Assembly: GCF_001562055.1 (NCBI RefSeq)
Contig: NZ_LLWE01000041.1
Coordinates: 1-64,000, forward strand
Reading direction: 5' to 3'
From: Polycladidibacter stylochi
GTDB taxonomy: Bacteria; Pseudomonadota; Alphaproteobacteria; Rhizobiales; Stappiaceae
Length of the DNA stretch: 64,000 nucleotides
The notes beneath the pieces were generated by a model. It worked only from the letters and a program-made list of their open reading frames with translations. It was not told the origin of the DNA and ran no database searches. Below are positions 44,871 through 54,222 of the stretch, piece by piece (the first letter of the stretch is position 1; the number at the start of each line of letters is the position of its first letter). Both the position numbers and the translations under genes were made by a program.

Positions 44871-45929
44871 CTAGGCAACTTCACCCCTGTATTGGTTAGT
44901 TGCTCGCCATTCTGTTGGGTTTTTTCCGGTAATGCGAAGAAATTCTCTATTGAAGTTTGATTTACTTTGAAAACCGGTTTCATCTATTATTCGGGTCACT
45001 GAATACTCTGTAGTAGCAAGTAACCGACAAGCCTCTTCAATACGAAACTGGTTGACATATTGTGAAACGTTCATAGAACGACTGCGGTTTACTGCAATCG
45101 ATATTTGTCGGGAAGGTACACCTGCACGCCTTGCCAATCTGCTTAAACTTAAATTCGGGTCTTTAAAAAGCCCTTTATTTTGTAGCAAGGTGTCAATTGC
45201 ACTCAAAATCTCAGTGTCAAGTATAACATCATCTGCACTCAAGATGTTACTTGCCTCTTTTGTTTCTATCTCTATCTCATCATTGCTCGAAGTATCTGTA
45301 TTCTCTCCGGCTGTTGTTGCAGCAATACAAAGGCAAAGTAAAATCAGTAGATTGGAAGCGGATAGAATAGTAGCAACATGAGCTCCTTGCCACTGTATGA
45401 AGTCAAGGAGTACCAGAGCATCTATAATCCCAGTACTTAACAACAAGTAGGCAGCGACTTTTAAAGCTGTGTAAGCGGGTAAAACACCATTTAAAGAAAC
45501 TCTGTGTAATGCAGAGGGTCCAATTCGAACAGTGTGAAATAATGCAATGCTATAACCAAAACTCAAAGCTATGAGTACATAATCTATCAAATTTGCATCA
45601 ACAACTAATAAGAGACCAATAAGCGGAACTGGTAAAAGATGGAGCCAGACTTTCCAGTCTTTAATCTGCACGGATTGCGGGCGAATATGTGTAAATGCAG
45701 CCCAAGTTAAAACAGGTAAGCTTGCTGCTACCAATGGCTGTAAATACTTGGCCTCTGTTAAATGATAATTCCAACGTAAGCCACTCAAAATCGTTTGTGT
45801 GATACAAACAATAAATAGAAGCAGAAAAAATATTTTTTCAGTAAGTTTTTGATCACCTGCCCGCAATATTTTCACAAACAGCAATAATAGCATCAATGTA
45901 ACAACAAAGGGGAGCGGAATTGTAAGCAT
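44871..45929 (-). CDS. AraC-family regulator with membrane-embedded sensor
   Basis: The first 210 residues carry about seven hydrophobic helices. A short acidic linker (around residues 215-240) leads to a C-terminal AraC double helix-turn-helix (LARRAGVPSRQISIAVNRS and TRIIDETGFQSKSNFNREFL). The protein therefore binds DNA while anchored in the inner membrane, probably sensing a membrane or extracytoplasmic cue. It could control the efflux operon beginning 4.8 kb away, but an IS3 fragment lies between them and no operator was identified. Confidence 0.85.
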   Translation of the reverse strand: MLTIPLPFVVTLMLLLLFVKILRAGDQKLTEKIFFLLLFIVCITQTILSGLRWNYHLTEAKYLQPLVAASLPVLTWAAFTHIRPQSVQIKDWKVWLHLLPVPLIGLLLVVDANLIDYVLIALSFGYSIALFHTVRIGPSALHRVSLNGVLPAYTALKVAAYLLLSTGIIDALVLLDFIQWQGAHVATILSASNLLILLCLCIAATTAGENTDTSSNDEIEIETKEASNILSADDVILDTEILSAIDTLLQNKGLFKDPNLSLSRLARRAGVPSRQISIAVNRSRSMNVSQYVNQFRIEEACRLLATTEYSVTRIIDETGFQSKSNFNREFLRITGKNPTEWRATNQYRGEVA

Positions 45930-46109
45930 TCAACTTTCCTGAATGATCTATTAATTAATAACTATTAATACTATCAGATATAGATAACAATTATCAGTTG
46001 AATATTAGTAGACTGTAAACATTCAATAAGGTGGAATATTTCAACATTTCCACTTCATGTTTGAGTTACCACTTCCACCCTGAGTTAAGATTTACTGATT
46101 TTTTAAAAT

Positions 46110-46352
46110 TCATTCTATAAAATGTTCACTTGATGCAAAGGCTAACAACCGCAGGCTACGGGGCAACTCTATTACTGTAGCCTTATGTGTAACTTCTGTT
46201 ACCCCCCCACCTTGCAATTCTCGTTGCCAGGACTCTAAAATTACGGTTGCAATACCTAACTCTCCGGCTATTTCGTCGACTTTGCGCCCGCTCACTTCAA
46301 CCAGCCGCACAGCTTCTCTCTTAAACACTTCTGCATCTATTGGTTGACACAT
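46110..46352 (-). pseudogene. IS3-family transposase orfA fragment
   Basis: The first 45 residues (VFKREAVRLVEVSGRKVDEIAGELGIATVILESW in outline) match the N-terminal helix-turn-helix of IS3/IS911 OrfA. The rest of the gene and orfB are missing, and the reading continues into unrelated sequence. It is a scar of an insertion between the AraC gene and the efflux operon. Confidence 0.75.
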
Positions 46353-46494
46353 AAAACTCTCCCATAATTAGTTTACCTCAAAGCTCTCCAGATTTTCATT
46401 GTTTGCATAAATACTTCATTGCTGCCTAGCCAACATTAGAGCCGATAAGAGGAAAGACTGTTTGAGCTCCAAACGTTCTGCAAACAGGCTTCGT

Positions 46495-46525
46495 GTCTCC
46501 GCCGTATTAGATCCAATACGGAGAC
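46495..46525 (-). terminator. Hairpin at the end of the efflux operon
   Basis: On the minus strand GTCTC-CGTATT pairs with AATACG-GAGAC across a loop with a 3-base bulge, starting directly after the stop codon of the last permease gene. There is no clear U-run. Confidence 0.45.
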
Positions 46526-47716
46526 TTAACTTCGCCTTGTCATAGCTAGGCGGAGTGGAATTCGTGTTGCATGTAGAGCAGGCAGTCCTCCGCCAATAGC
46601 ACCCACCAGTAAGGCCAATAAAACAGCGTTGGCGGCCATAGAAAATGATAGCTTAAGTTCAAATGCAATTTGTGTGTTATCTGTACCAACTGTTGAAGCG
46701 GCCCAACCATCTAGTAGCAATAGTGCGGCACATAAGCCTATAAAACAGCCGACCAATGTGAGGAGCAGTCCTTCCAGCCACGTGCCCACAAAAGCTGAAA
46801 TCCGGCTAAACCCTAATGCACGCACCGTAGCTATTTCTACCTGCCGATCAGAAACAGAGCTGTACAATGTTGTTAGAGCGCCAATAATTGCCCCCAGTGC
46901 CATTACCAGTGATATTGGCCATCCAAGCCATAAAATTATTTGGCTGACCCGTTCTGATTGTGCTGAAAAATACTGCTTTTCTGAAAGTACTCGAACCGGT
47001 AGACGTGGGTTGGCATCGATATAAGAAGTAAGCTGTTCTAAGCTATTTGGTCCAGCTAATTGTGCACGCAAGCTTTGAACTTGGTTCGGACGATTAAATA
47101 ATATTTGAACTACTTTCACATCGCTAAGTAATTCAGACTCGAAGACCGATCCATTTGCTTCAAAAATACCAACAATTTTCCAACGTGAGCGGCCAAACTC
47201 TATTGTATCATTCAAAGTTAGCCCCTCGTACTCTTGAGAGAGGCGCTGGCCGACGATCAACTCATTAGCACCTAGTGTAAATAGTCTACCAGAAACAAGT
47301 TTTATAGATGGACGCAACGTCAACCCATGAGCCCCGATACCACGTAGCGAAACTGTTGCGGGCAGGTGATCCTGTTTGCCTAACACATCAACTGGAACAA
47401 TTGTTTCTGCAGATAATACAGTTGTTCCCTGAGGATTTTTGACAAGGCCTGGCGCTTCTTCCAGTAAATGGATGTGCGGTGGAGCAATGCTGCTTCCGAG
47501 CTCAGATCGCGCACCCAGCCCCATAACAATTGCTACGTCTTCGCTCCCCATTTGTGTTAGGGTTTTGTTAAATCCATTTGCCATTGCAAGAAAGCCAAGC
47601 AATATCATAGTTACCAGAGTCACAGAAAATACAAGAGATATGGAAATCCATTGACGCCGGCCAAGACTACGCAAATTTGCGTTTGTGATAGCAACACATT
47701 GACGAAGTAAATTCAT
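46526..47716 (-). CDS. ABC transporter permease, MacB/FtsX type (second permease)
   Basis: A 396-residue protein with one N-terminal helix, a large periplasmic MacB-core-like domain and three C-terminal helices with QVEIATVRALGFSRISAFVGTW, the FtsX coupling segment. It is the last gene of the adaptor-ATPase-permease-permease operon and probably pairs with the preceding permease as a heterodimer. Confidence 0.85.
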   Translation of the reverse strand: MNLLRQCVAITNANLRSLGRRQWISISLVFSVTLVTMILLGFLAMANGFNKTLTQMGSEDVAIVMGLGARSELGSSIAPPHIHLLEEAPGLVKNPQGTTVLSAETIVPVDVLGKQDHLPATVSLRGIGAHGLTLRPSIKLVSGRLFTLGANELIVGQRLSQEYEGLTLNDTIEFGRSRWKIVGIFEANGSVFESELLSDVKVVQILFNRPNQVQSLRAQLAGPNSLEQLTSYIDANPRLPVRVLSEKQYFSAQSERVSQIILWLGWPISLVMALGAIIGALTTLYSSVSDRQVEIATVRALGFSRISAFVGTWLEGLLLTLVGCFIGLCAALLLLDGWAASTVGTDNTQIAFELKLSFSMAANAVLLALLVGAIGGGLPALHATRIPLRLAMTRRS

Positions 47717-47728
47717 AAAATCACCTAT

Positions 47729-48883
47729 TTAACTATGCTTGAGAGCATTGGCAATTGGTTGGCGAAAAGCGCGGTACGCGGGTAGAAAGCCGGTAAGAAA
47801 ACTCAACAGGAGCGCAAAACCTAGAAGCTGTAGAACAGTTTGTAATGATAAACTTATACCAGGAACAACACTGGAAAGTAGCTCATTCAAAACAGGCATT
47901 AGTAAAGCGGTTAATCCAACGGCAGCCAATGTTCCCATTGCAAAAATAATCAAGGTTTCTGCAAAAATACTGAGCATAATAATAGTGCCCGAAAACCCAA
48001 GTACTTTTAAGATACCTATTTCAGAAATGCGTTCACGTATGGCGAAAGTCATCGTGTTAGCAACAATCATCAAAATTGTAATGAATGATGCTGAAACAAT
48101 AACTCCGACGAGTAGTTCCACATTGGCAAATTGGTTCATGAAGGCTTTCATAAAAGCGATTTCAGATTGACTACGCGTTTCATGACTTGAATTTGCAAAG
48201 CCTTCATCAATACGTTTTGCAACCACATCGATTGATTCTGTATCATTCGGCAGCACGCCCAATAGTGAGACAGTATCCTGACCATGCACTAATGCTTCGT
48301 TGAAATAATCATAGTTTACCACCAAGAAGGCAGTATCAACATTGGGTTTCAGCCCATCAAAAATACCAGCCACCTCAAACGACCAATCATGCGTACCATC
48401 TTGATTAAAGTGACGGAAGCTGGTGAGCGTTATTTTCTGTCCAACTTGCCAGCCTTCTTTCATCGCCAATGTACGGCCGACTAAAGCCCCATCACGCTTT
48501 TGCCCCATCATGCGCACTAAGTTCTCTGTGATACTGTACGTGTTTAGAAAAATACGATAGTAGCTGGGAATATCGACAGCATTGGCGCCAAGAATATTAT
48601 ATTCGTTCTTATAATAGGCGCGCAGGCGCGTCATGTGCGTGGCCTCCTGCACCCCTTCAATTTGCCTAATTTTATTCCAATAGCTAAGCGGAAGTACTTC
48701 ATTACTACCAATCTTATTGGTTACAACCAAGCGTTCGGCAATAGCTTCAGCTCCTTCGAAACTTTTTTGAAAGCTGGAAAGAACGCCGTAAATAAGAAAG
48801 GCATTCATAATACAAAGGACAAGCAATACGCTGCGAAGCATTTTACGACTAAGATTTTTAAATATCAAAGAAGCATAGCTCAT
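47729..48883 (-). CDS. ABC transporter permease, MacB/FtsX type (first permease)
   Basis: A 384-residue permease of the same design, with coupling segment RISEIGILKVLGFSGTIIM. Its ATG overlaps the ATPase stop by ATGA. The two permeases are only distantly similar, which fits a heterodimer like LolCE or a two-permease peptide/lipid exporter. Confidence 0.85.
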   Translation of the reverse strand: MSYASLIFKNLSRKMLRSVLLVLCIMNAFLIYGVLSSFQKSFEGAEAIAERLVVTNKIGSNEVLPLSYWNKIRQIEGVQEATHMTRLRAYYKNEYNILGANAVDIPSYYRIFLNTYSITENLVRMMGQKRDGALVGRTLAMKEGWQVGQKITLTSFRHFNQDGTHDWSFEVAGIFDGLKPNVDTAFLVVNYDYFNEALVHGQDTVSLLGVLPNDTESIDVVAKRIDEGFANSSHETRSQSEIAFMKAFMNQFANVELLVGVIVSASFITILMIVANTMTFAIRERISEIGILKVLGFSGTIIMLSIFAETLIIFAMGTLAAVGLTALLMPVLNELLSSVVPGISLSLQTVLQLLGFALLLSFLTGFLPAYRAFRQPIANALKHS

Positions 48884-49581
48884 TGGGCTGCCTCCAGCTC
48901 TTTACGCACAAATTGGCCCTTATCCAAATGAAGGGTCCGCTTTGCGTATGCTGTGGCGCTGGGGTCATGGGTGACCATGACGATTGTTTTGCCCATTTCA
49001 GTGTTCAGGATTTTTAGGATATCTAGGATTTCCTCAGCCGATTGGCGATCTAAATCTCCAGTTGGTTCATCGCAAAGCAGTACCTGCGGATCCATTGCGA
49101 TTGCACGCGCGATGCCAACGCGCTGCTGCTGGCCTCCAGATAGTTCTGAAGGTAAATGCTTGCCCCGTTTGGACAGTCCAACTATATCGAGAATGGTTTT
49201 AACCCGTTCGGCCCTTTCATAACGGCTCAACGATGTTAACAGCAATGGCAGTTCAATATTTTGCGCAGCTGTAAGCATTGGCAACAAGTTATAGAACTGG
49301 AACACAAAGCCAATATGCGTAGAGCGCCATTGGCTCAGCTTAGCCTCGGACATTTGGTCGATGCGCAAAGAACCCACTGTAATTTGACCACTGGAAATAC
49401 GATCTATACCGCCAATCAAATTCAAGATTGTAGACTTGCCAGAGCCGGATGGTCCCATAATTGCCAAGAAATCACCCGTTGGAATATTCAGTGTGACCTC
49501 ATCAAAAATAGTTATTTCATTTTTCCCGAGCTGATAGCATTTCGAAATTTCTTTAAGATGAATGCTTGTATCTAACGTCAT
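48880..49581 (-). CDS. ABC transporter ATP-binding protein (MacB/LolD type)
   Basis: The 233-residue ATPase has Walker A MGPSGSGKSTILN, signature LSGGQQQRVGIARAI, Walker B VLLCDEPTGDLD and H-loop MVTHD. It powers the two FtsX-type permeases encoded downstream. Confidence 0.92.
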   Translation of the reverse strand: MTLDTSIHLKEISKCYQLGKNEITIFDEVTLNIPTGDFLAIMGPSGSGKSTILNLIGGIDRISSGQITVGSLRIDQMSEAKLSQWRSTHIGFVFQFYNLLPMLTAAQNIELPLLLTSLSRYERAERVKTILDIVGLSKRGKHLPSELSGGQQQRVGIARAIAMDPQVLLCDEPTGDLDRQSAEEILDILKILNTEMGKTIVMVTHDPSATAYAKRTLHLDKGQFVRKELEAAQ

Positions 49582-49617
49582 GTGAACAGTCTCTTTTTTA
49601 ATAAAGCGTTACAGTTA

Positions 49618-50718
49618 TTAATTTGCAGGCAGTTTAAAAGTGACTTTTGCCGACATATTAGGGAACATACTGGGTAGCGGCTTTGCAATGGCAAGCCGGA
49701 CAGCAACAGTGCCCTTCTGCCTAGAGGCAAAAGGTATAATAGCGCTAACGGTGACTGGTATTTGCATTTCAGGATAAGCATCCAGTCGGGCTATACCCTT
49801 TTGGCCTTGCTGAAGTTGAGCTATATTTACTTCAGCAATATCAATATCAATACGCAGTTGTTGCGGATCAATAACCTGTACAAGCCCTGCGTTAGCCGGT
49901 CCACCGTCAAGTCCAGACTGTAAAACTTCGCCAACTTCGCTCAATCTTGTAACAACAACCCCATCAAACGGAGCGCGGATTGTATAATAGTGTAGCTGTT
50001 GCGAAAGCTTTTCAACTTCAAGTTCTTCAGTAGCTAAGGCCCGTCGAGCACGAACAAGAGCGCTATGCATACGCTCTTTTTTTAGTAACGCCGCATTGAA
50101 CATTGCTTTGCTCACTACGCCTTTTTGATGCAAAATCGAAAGACGCTCTACAGGCTCTTGCGCTTCGGCAAGAGCTGCTTGAGCTTCTATAACCTCAGCT
50201 GCAGCCTTATTCACTTTCGATCTGGCAATATTCAAAGACATTACAAGTAATGTGCTATCAAATTGAGCCAGCATTTGTCCCTTCTTGACAATATCGCCCG
50301 GCTCAACCTCGAAGAGGATAATGCGTCCGCTAATTTCGGGCTTTATTGTCACCACATGATCCGCTACCACATAACCGGAGCCAACTATGGTTTGTGACGT
50401 AATTGCCATCTCTTCATTATCATTGAGTACGTCGGATACTGATGTGTTGTGGAGCGACTTTGCAGTTCTTTCAGTTTGTGTCCTATCGGCTGGTGCCCTA
50501 ATAGAAACGACTGCTTGCTCGGGTTGCTCTGCTGGGAAGAAGTACTTTGCTCCATCAAAATAGGCATAGGAAATACCTGCCAAGCACATAACAATGACAG
50601 CGCTTACCACTGGTGAATGCCATTTTGCACCTTGTTTTCGTGCTGACGGCTGCGGCGCTTCATTTCTATCTATCTGTAAGCTTTTCAGCTTATCTGAAAG
50701 TTCTGCTTTGTGTAACAC
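49618..50718 (-). CDS. Periplasmic adaptor protein (HlyD/MacA type)
   Basis: A 366-residue membrane-fusion protein has one N-terminal helix (VSAVIVMCLAGISYAYF), a biotinyl-lipoyl half (KPEISGRIILFEVEPGDIVKKG), a coiled-coil hairpin (about residues 150-215) and a beta-barrel ending (TIRAPFDGVVVTRLSEVGE). It links the inner-membrane ABC pump to an outer-membrane channel, which is not encoded here. It has a GTG start and is the first gene of the operon. Confidence 0.88.
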   Translation of the reverse strand: MLHKAELSDKLKSLQIDRNEAPQPSARKQGAKWHSPVVSAVIVMCLAGISYAYFDGAKYFFPAEQPEQAVVSIRAPADRTQTERTAKSLHNTSVSDVLNDNEEMAITSQTIVGSGYVVADHVVTIKPEISGRIILFEVEPGDIVKKGQMLAQFDSTLLVMSLNIARSKVNKAAAEVIEAQAALAEAQEPVERLSILHQKGVVSKAMFNAALLKKERMHSALVRARRALATEELEVEKLSQQLHYYTIRAPFDGVVVTRLSEVGEVLQSGLDGGPANAGLVQVIDPQQLRIDIDIAEVNIAQLQQGQKGIARLDAYPEMQIPVTVSAIIPFASRQKGTVAVRLAIAKPLPSMFPNMSAKVTFKLPAN

Positions 50719-51032
50719 GGTGTTTTTCCAAGTTCGGGGCTCTTTGAAAGCATTTACAAACTATGGAAACGAATGACCTTTTGTGCGACCCATATTGCGT
50801 TACAGGTCGTCCTTGATTGCAATCTAGGGAGATTAGTTGGTTACTTTTGGGACCAACTTTAATTCAGATAGGTGGTATATTGATGAACAGTGGTGAGAAA
50901 TTTGATGAGTAAAAACAGTTATGTAATTTAGTTTTCGAGTCTTCTTGAAAAAGCCAAAACCAAAAAAGCGAAGCTGCTGAGTTTATGTTCCCTATGCCTA
51001 CAGCTATCAAACACATAGTAACACAACCTAAA

Positions 51033-51059
51033 CCAAAGGCCCCGGATTGGGGCCTTTGG
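51033..51059 (-). terminator. Terminator after the orphan dctP
   Basis: CCAAAGGCCCC-GGATT-GGGGCCTTTGG is a perfect 11-bp stem; TTTAGGTT follows on the minus strand. Confidence 0.7.
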
Positions 51060-51103
51060 CATTCATTGGCGTTTCTTTGCCGCCTTAAAGGTGATGGGGC
51101 TGG

Positions 51104-52087
51104 TTAGTCAGCTATTGCTTTAATGCGTTTAATCAAATCAGCCACTTTGGGGTCTGCTTTTGCCGCTTCTTCATGCATCGGCATTACTTTTTCAATGAAA
51201 GGTTCTTTTTTGACATCAATAAACTTAACACCAAGAGTCGTCTTCGCTGTTTCAATGGCTTCCAGTGTTTGCTCATTGTAGAGCTTACGGTGGAAGTCCA
51301 TCATTTCACGGGCAGCGGTTTTCAAAGCTTTCTGTTGGTCTTCTGGCAATGCGTCCCAACTTTGAGCCGATATCATGAGCACACCCGGTATCATAGTGTG
51401 CTCATCTTTAGAGTAGATTTTTGCCACTTCACCATGGCGCACATCGACAAGTGCTTGCGGGTTATTTTCTGCGCCATCAACAACACCTTGTTGTAATGCC
51501 GAGTACAGCTCGCCAAAGGCGATAGGTGTTGGGTTACCACCCAGCAGCTCGACCATTTTAATGGCTGATGGGCTTGGTTGGACGCGGATTTTCATGCCTT
51601 TCAGATCAGCGGGTGTATTGATTGCTTTGTTGGCATAGAAGGAGCGCGATCCATCCACCATGAATGCCAGACCAATAAAGCCTTTTTTGTAGCTTGATTG
51701 ATAAATATCCTCGGCAATGTCGCTGGTGAGAACTTTGTAATAATGTGGCTCACTGGTAAAGATGTAGGGCAGTGTGAGAGCCGAATAAGCACTGTCAAAG
51801 GCTTCCATTTCACTTGCGTTCGAGCGGGCCATATCTAGTAGGCCGTTTTGCATCAGCTCTACCGACTCACGCTGTGAGCCAAGTTGTGCATTTGGGAAAA
51901 CTCTTATGCGCAATTTGCCATCGGTGATTTCTTTCACCCGTTTGGCCATGAACTCTAGAGAGATATGGGCAGGGTTATCGGTTGGCAAGTTATGACTTAA
52001 ACGCAATGACTTCGCTTCGGCCACTGTTGCTCCCACCATGAGTGCCGACGTTAACAATGCGCCTAACATATGTTTATTACGGAACAT
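51104..52087 (-). CDS. TRAP substrate-binding protein without partner permeases
   Basis: This DctP-family periplasmic protein has a signal peptide (HMLGALLTSALMVGATVAEA), LKGMKIRVQPSPSAI with the carboxylate-binding Arg, and NPTPIAFGELYSALQQGVVDGAE. The start at 52087 has GGGAG upstream. No DctQ or DctM genes are adjacent, so it must use permeases encoded elsewhere or serve as a binding sensor. It is divergent from a succinate-semialdehyde dehydrogenase-like gene, so both may belong to one regulon. Confidence 0.9.
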   Translation of the reverse strand: MFRNKHMLGALLTSALMVGATVAEAKSLRLSHNLPTDNPAHISLEFMAKRVKEITDGKLRIRVFPNAQLGSQRESVELMQNGLLDMARSNASEMEAFDSAYSALTLPYIFTSEPHYYKVLTSDIAEDIYQSSYKKGFIGLAFMVDGSRSFYANKAINTPADLKGMKIRVQPSPSAIKMVELLGGNPTPIAFGELYSALQQGVVDGAENNPQALVDVRHGEVAKIYSKDEHTMIPGVLMISAQSWDALPEDQQKALKTAAREMMDFHRKLYNEQTLEAIETAKTTLGVKFIDVKKEPFIEKVMPMHEEAAKADPKVADLIKRIKAIAD

Positions 52088-52183
52088 AATATTCTCCCAG
52101 ACTACAGATTGTTCTGCCAATTATTGGTGTGCAGGACCAAATTTGCAGGGCCTGCGTATCTGGATAATGAACCAAAAAATAAA

Positions 52184-52195
52184 TTGGTCAACCAA
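52184..52195. promoter_or_regulatory. GntR-like palindromic operator
   Basis: TTGGTCAACCAA is a perfect 12-bp palindrome of the TTGGT-N-ACCAA type used by FadR-branch GntR regulators. It lies about 100 bp upstream of the orphan dctP. A half-matching TTGGTTAACTG and a further perfect palindrome TTGGCCGGCCAA (52329-52340) lie in the same divergent region. Three GntR genes at 6.7-10.2 kb are candidate binders. Confidence 0.5.
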
Positions 52196-52519
52196 AAATT
52201 ACGGATTATGTATTGACACATAGGCCAACCCTCCAAAATTGGTTAACTGAAAACTTTTGTCCTGCCAACAATGCTAACAATCACCTGCTTTGTGTTCACC
52301 TGATTTATGCCTTTTGGCATCCATAATATTGGCCGGCCAAAGTAATTTGAAATTACTCGATATTGAAATCATGTGTACCCCATTCAAAACACAAGGTAAT
52401 TTTCATCAATGAAGGTGATCTTGCTAAACTATAGTATGGTATAATTTAAAATTGGCTATATCCCCTATATGCTATGATCACAGCTTCAACAGCATACAAA
52501 GGCATTCCAAGGGGGCACC

Positions 52520-53980
52520 ATGTTAAACACGCAATTAGCGAATACAGAGCTCTTTCAGCAAGCTGCGTTTATTGATGGTGCCTTTGTACAAGCAGCCTCA
52601 TGCAAAAACATAGAGGTACGAAACCCTGCGAATGATGAGCTCATAGGCTTTGTGCCCAATTGCGATGCGCATGAAACCCGCCAAGCCATTGATAGTGCAC
52701 AACAGGCACAAAAACACTGGGCAAAAAGAGCAGCAATTGAGCGCGCCAATATTTTATTAAACTGGTATGATCTTATCATGTCAGCGCAAGAAGACCTTGC
52801 ATGCTTGCTAACCGCAGAACAGGGAAAACCATTGCCCGAAGCACGCGGCGAAATTGCCTATGGTGCCAGCTTTATTCGTTGGTTTGCTGAAGAGTGCCGC
52901 CGCGCATCTGGTCAAATTATACCGACATTTCAAAATGATAAACGTTTGCTCGTCATGAGGCAGCCCATTGGTGTTGTTGGTGCCATAACACCATGGAATT
53001 TCCCCAATGCGATGATAACCCGCAAGGTTGCCCCTGCGCTTGCTGCAGGTTGTGCTGTGGTATTAAAACCAGCCGCGCAAACACCCTATTCTGCCCTAGC
53101 TCTTGCTGTACTGGCACAACAGGCAGGCTTACCGGCAGGGCTTTTTTCGGTTGTCACGGGTGATGCAGCTCCCATTGGTAATGAGCTCACCTCCAATCCT
53201 ATCGTCCGCAAGCTCACATTTACCGGCTCCACCGCTGTGGGGGCCAAGTTATACGCCGCTTGCGCACCAACAATTAAAAAAGTGAGTCTGGAGTTGGGCG
53301 GCAATGCCCCCTTCATCGTTTTTGATGATGCAGATATAGACGCAGCGGTTGAGGGCGGGTTGATTGCTAAATTTCGTAATAATGGACAAACCTGCGTTTG
53401 TGCAAACCGGATTTATGTCCAAGCGGGCATTTATGATGCGTTCTTGCAAAAGTTGACCGCGCGCTTGGCAAAAGAAAAAACTGGTAATGGCTTTGAAGCG
53501 GGGGTTGCCTTTGGACCCTTGATAGATCAAGCAGCCCTGGAAAAGGTTGAAGAGCATATTGCCGATGCAGTGGCCAAAGGAGCAAAGGTAGAACTGGGCG
53601 GAAAGCGCCACCAACTCGGCGGTACTTTCTTTGAGCCAACAGTGCTTTCAAACAGTCTGGATACGATGCTGATTGCGCGTGAAGAAACATTTGGTCCTGT
53701 TGCGCCTATCTTCCGCTTTGAAAGTGAAGAGGAAGTTATAAAGCGGGCGAATGATAGCGAATACGGCTTGGCTTCCTACTTTTATTCAAAAGATCTCGCG
53801 CGATGCTTTCGGGTGAGTGAAGCGCTTGACTATGGTATGGTCGGAGTTAATAGCGGAATTATTTCTACTGAAGTTGCCCCATTTGGCGGGGTCAAGCTCT
53901 CCGGCATTGGGCGTGAAGGGGCAAGCACTGGCCTAGAGGAGTTTGAAGAGCTTAAGTATGTGTGTATGGGCGGAATTTGA
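52520..53980 (+). CDS. gabD: Succinate-semialdehyde dehydrogenase-like ALDH
   Basis: A 486-residue ALDH close to GabD: GVVGAITPWNFPNAMITRK, catalytic Glu in SLELGGNAPFIV near residue 257, Cys in NNGQTCVCANRIY near 290, ending EELKYVCMGGI. GabD oxidises succinate semialdehyde to succinate in 4-aminobutyrate breakdown; closely related enzymes use glutarate semialdehyde or 2-oxoglutarate semialdehyde. No aminotransferase accompanies it here, so the exact aldehyde is uncertain. Confidence 0.87.
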   Translation: MLNTQLANTELFQQAAFIDGAFVQAASCKNIEVRNPANDELIGFVPNCDAHETRQAIDSAQQAQKHWAKRAAIERANILLNWYDLIMSAQEDLACLLTAEQGKPLPEARGEIAYGASFIRWFAEECRRASGQIIPTFQNDKRLLVMRQPIGVVGAITPWNFPNAMITRKVAPALAAGCAVVLKPAAQTPYSALALAVLAQQAGLPAGLFSVVTGDAAPIGNELTSNPIVRKLTFTGSTAVGAKLYAACAPTIKKVSLELGGNAPFIVFDDADIDAAVEGGLIAKFRNNGQTCVCANRIYVQAGIYDAFLQKLTARLAKEKTGNGFEAGVAFGPLIDQAALEKVEEHIADAVAKGAKVELGGKRHQLGGTFFEPTVLSNSLDTMLIAREETFGPVAPIFRFESEEEVIKRANDSEYGLASYFYSKDLARCFRVSEALDYGMVGVNSGIISTEVAPFGGVKLSGIGREGASTGLEEFEELKYVCMGGI

Positions 53981-54222
53981 AACCTTTTGCTTTTTAGGTA
54001 GCTTCATTCTTACATAATAATAACTGAATGTAATTTTATTGTCGTTCTATTCATAGATAAAGTTGTTTTAAGATATAGTGCGCTGTCCATCTCAGCGCCC
54101 TAAGAATTATTTCTATTAATAATATAAGATGCTTTTTCACTACCTACATTACGCGAGGTGCCAAAGGTTCATTTGTGTGGCGAAATGTACCGGTTGCTAC
54201 AAACAAAATGGTACTTTTTTAG

